A stretch of DNA of 7,181 bases from Boseongicola sp. (lineage in GTDB: Bacteria; Pseudomonadota; Alphaproteobacteria; Rhodobacterales; Rhodobacteraceae), in contig JABDPD010000430.1 of the NCBI GenBank assembly GCA_013042895.1, forward strand, positions 1 to 7,181, written 5' to 3'. The first letter of the stretch is position 1. Each line of letters begins with the position of its first letter. The notes under the pieces are model-generated. The model searched no databases, had not been told where the DNA came from, and saw nothing but the letters and a program-made list of their open reading frames with translations. Both the position numbers and the translations under genes were made by a program. Positions 5,482-7,181 of this stretch are shown here, one piece after another.

Positions 5482-6813
5482 ATGGCACAGGCCATGAAAA
5501 TCGCGATTGTCGACGACGAGCAGGATATGCGTCAGTCGATCAGCCAATGGCTGGCCCTTTCCGGGTTTGACACCGAAACCTTCCCAAGCGCGGAAGATGC
5601 GCTGAAGAACCTCGGCCCCGAATACCCCGGCGTGGTCGTCAGTGACATCAAGATGCCCGGCATGGATGGAATGGCCTTTCTCAAGCGTCTCATGGGCGTT
5701 GATTCAGCGCTTCCAGTGATAATGATTACTGGCCATGGCGATGTGCCAATGGCGGTAGAGGCTATGCGGGTTGGCGCCTTTGACTTCCTCGAAAAACCCT
5801 TCAACCCCGACAAAATGACCGAACTCGCCAAGCGTGCGACCAACGCGCGTCGCCTCACGCTCGACAATCGAGCCCTACGTCGCGAGCTTTCGGACGGCTC
5901 AGGCATTATCAGGAAATTGGTCGGAGCGTCTCCAGTCATGGAGCGATTGCGCGAGGACATTCTGGATCTCGGTCAGGCGGACGGTCATGTGTTGATCGAC
6001 GGAGAAACGGGTACGGGCAAAACACTTGTCGCCCACGCATTGCATGCAGTTGGTGCGAAAGCGGGAAAGAAGTTCGTACTGTTTTCCTGCGCGGCCCATG
6101 ATGAAGACGCGTTGGCTGCAAGGCTGTTCGGTCCAAATGATACGGACGACCGTTTGCCGCTTCTTGAGGAGGCGCGTGGTGGCACGCTTGTGCTGGAGGG
6201 CATCGAAGCGCTTCCAGAGAAGTTGCAAGCGAGACTTCTGACTTGGATGAACGAGCAAGGCACCCCTGCGGAAACCCGGATTGTTGCGATCTCAAATCTG
6301 CAAGAGGCGGGCAAAACTTGCGAAGATGCCCTGCGTCCTGACCTCTATTATCGCTTGGCGGCAATGAAGATCACTCTGCCGCCTCTGCGTCAGCGCGGCG
6401 AAGATATCCTGCTTTTGTTTCAACGTTTCTCGGACCAGTTTGCCGAGGAATACGGATGTGACGCCCCTGAAGTTAGCGCGCAGGAGGCGGCTCAACTTCT
6501 TCAAGCGCCTTGGCCAGGCAATATTCGCCAGCTTTTGAACATCGCAGAGCGCGCGGTTTTGCAGTCGCGGCGAGGCTCGGGAACAATTGCGTCGTTGCTG
6601 ATGGCAGACAGTGAAGAAACCGACATGAATGTCACAACCGAAGGCAAGCCGTTGAAAGAATACGTGGAAGCCTTTGAACGAATGCTCATCGACAACACGA
6701 TGCGGCGTCACCGCGGCTCGATTGTCAATGTCATGGACGAGTTGTGCCTGCCGCGTCGCACGTTGAACGAGAAGATGGCGAAATACGGGTTGCAACGGTC
6801 GGACTATCTTTAG
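5482..6813 (+). CDS. dctD: DctD-like response regulator lacking the GAFTGA motif
   Basis: A 443-residue NtrC/DctD-type regulator paired with the preceding kinase. The REC domain (about 5-120) has Asp11/Asp12, phospho-site Asp55 in SDIKMPGMDG, Thr83 and Lys105. The AAA+ part keeps Walker A GETGTGKT (174-181), RPDLYYRL with Arg285 and Arg291, LPPLRQR and WPGNIRQL. Two features are abnormal: the sigma-54-binding GAFTGA loop is missing between LFG (215-217) and GGTL (233-236), about six residues short, and Walker B reads GGTLVLEGIEAL instead of the usual GGTLFLDEI. A Fis-type helix-turn-helix ends the protein (about 394-443, with RRTLNEKMAKYGL). It probably binds DNA but acts without sigma-54, as known for Rhodobacter capsulatus NtrC. 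The ATG at 5482 was chosen because GAGGA (5470-5474) lies seven bases upstream; a TTG at 5479 is less well spaced. Confidence 0.87.
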   Translation: MAQAMKIAIVDDEQDMRQSISQWLALSGFDTETFPSAEDALKNLGPEYPGVVVSDIKMPGMDGMAFLKRLMGVDSALPVIMITGHGDVPMAVEAMRVGAFDFLEKPFNPDKMTELAKRATNARRLTLDNRALRRELSDGSGIIRKLVGASPVMERLREDILDLGQADGHVLIDGETGTGKTLVAHALHAVGAKAGKKFVLFSCAAHDEDALAARLFGPNDTDDRLPLLEEARGGTLVLEGIEALPEKLQARLLTWMNEQGTPAETRIVAISNLQEAGKTCEDALRPDLYYRLAAMKITLPPLRQRGEDILLLFQRFSDQFAEEYGCDAPEVSAQEAAQLLQAPWPGNIRQLLNIAERAVLQSRRGSGTIASLLMADSEETDMNVTTEGKPLKEYVEAFERMLIDNTMRRHRGSIVNVMDELCLPRRTLNEKMAKYGLQRSDYL

Positions 6814-6991
6814 GGTTCCGCCAATAGGTATTTAAGAAAGAGTGAATGCCGGTTGGTCACTGTCGCGAAAACGTCAAACTTCGGGATTGTATTTTGTCCC
6901 CAACCAGCCTTATGTTGAACGAGTAACACACAAGAGGGGCGAGGCCCTGTACGTGTGGTTGCGAAAAGTTTCGCTGTTCCAGAGAGTTAGC

Positions 6992-7181
6992 TTATTCGTT
7001 TTGAGCAATCTGGCCCGGCTTCCGCGACCAAAAGGTCGTTAAATCGAATTGCCCGAGACGCGCCTTTTCGCGCGCCGGGCCGTGAACGGGCGCCGCCAAA
7101 AGGCGCCGGAGAAGAAACGCGATGACGCGCGCGAGGGCATCACAGAGCATGTCCCCGACCACTGAAAAGGGTCGGGCCGCA
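6992..7181 (-). CDS. Possible 3' end of a convergent gene, unidentified
   Basis: The minus strand holds 62 sense codons open to the window edge, ending at TAA (6992-6994). The predicted end includes LGQFDLTTFWSRKPGQIAQNE. Roughly two thirds or more of third positions are G or C by eye, compatible with coding. It would converge with dctD, leaving 178 bases between stops. Against it, the same bases form several hairpins, the Arg/Ala/Leu-rich part may simply reflect GC-rich DNA, and no family is recognised. A gene starting on the plus strand at 7122 would exclude it. Confidence 0.22.
   Translation of the reverse strand, partial: AARPFSVVGDMLCDALARVIAFLLRRLLAAPVHGPAREKARLGQFDLTTFWSRKPGQIAQNE
7122..7181 (+). 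CDS. Possible 5' end of a gene running off the right edge
   Basis: ATG at 7122 opens twenty codons to the edge, beginning MTRARASQSMSPTTEKGRAA. GGAG (7108-7111) lies ten bases upstream, an acceptable though long spacing. A second in-frame ATG is at 7149. The visible part is basic and low in hydrophobic residues, and no family is recognised. The long upstream hairpin region could be its leader. It competes with the minus-strand open frame over the same bases. Confidence 0.2.
   Translation, partial: MTRARASQSMSPTTEKGRAA

Larger units (their letters stand above)
6814..7181. other. Downstream region with a series of small hairpins, no confident gene
   Basis: This stretch follows the dctD stop, and no classical terminator was seen. 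From 6961 onward several stems with A- or T-rich loops occur: GCGAA/TTCGC (6961-6965 with 6970-6974); CGACC-AAAA-GGTCG (7025-7038); GCCCG..CGCGC around CTTTTC (7051-7080, ten pairs with a small internal loop); GGCGCC/GGCGCC (7089-7094 with 7102-7107); and CCCGACC/GGTCGGG (7154-7160 with 7170-7176). This could be the structured leader of a gene to the right, a small RNA, or the 3' end of a gene coming from the right on the minus strand. Confidence 0.4.

Noticed and set aside
6842..7042. Plus-strand frame of 66 codons starting with GTG after dctD
   Set aside because: The start is GTG without a good ribosome binding site. The product is rich in Arg, Lys, Val and Leu without a recognisable pattern, and it overlaps the hairpin region. 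It looks like a chance frame.
6961..7176. CRISPR-like array because of roughly 33-base spacing
   Set aside because: The hairpins are different in sequence. Only the octamer CCAAAAGG recurs exactly, so there are no true repeats and spacers.
6814..7181. Leader of an RNase E (rne) gene
   Set aside because: A long structured leader made me consider it, but the visible codons at 7122-7181 do not match the start of RNase E and nothing else supports it.

Overview
This window reads as ordinary chromosome of an alphaproteobacterium, most likely Rhodobacterales (Roseobacter group). The evidence is the gene set: a zeta-type F1-ATPase inhibitor (DUF1476) divergent from purC, purS and purQ as separate genes, short DUF1127 proteins ending in AVYG-x, and a DctB/DctD-type two-component pair. 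No insertion sequence, phage, CRISPR, tRNA or rRNA was seen.

Layout. Positions 2-73 are the last 23 codons of an unidentified gene. coaD (152-655, +) makes the fourth enzyme of CoA synthesis. It converges, with 7 bases between stop codons, on a 50-residue DUF1127 gene (663-815, -). A second, related DUF1127 gene (1001-1165, -) ends in a clear rho-independent terminator (947-972). Its upstream region carries a CTGC-N3-GCAG palindrome with flanking GCATTGCA repeats, resembling a PhaR operator. Next come the ATPase inhibitor zeta gene (1298-1612, -) and a divergent promoter region (1613-1774) that also serves purC (1775-2536, +). A 184-base gap follows, then purS (2721-2960) and purQ (3003-3671). 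PurC makes SAICAR. PurS and PurQ are the small and glutaminase subunits of FGAM synthase, whose large subunit PurL is not in the window.

After purQ come a DctB-like membrane sensor kinase (3703-5463) and its DctD-like response regulator (5482-6813), expected to sense C4-dicarboxylates or related organic acids. The last 368 bases (6814-7181) hold no confident gene. They contain several small GC-rich hairpins and two open frames that run off the end, one on each strand.

Main points of interest. (1) The DctD-like regulator has a REC domain, AAA+ module and Fis-type helix-turn-helix, but lacks the sigma-54-contacting GAFTGA loop, and its Walker B acidic pair is changed, so it probably works without sigma-54. 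(2) dctB has no Shine-Dalgarno sequence, and a sigma-70-like promoter is spaced so that +1 falls on the A of its ATG, suggesting a leaderless mRNA. (3) The purC-purS gap can fold into several stems, including a 10-pair helix that would hide the purS ribosome binding site and compete with a local hairpin, a riboswitch-like layout. (4) The DUF1127 gene has a possible PhaR operator. All pairings and promoter calls were made by eye.
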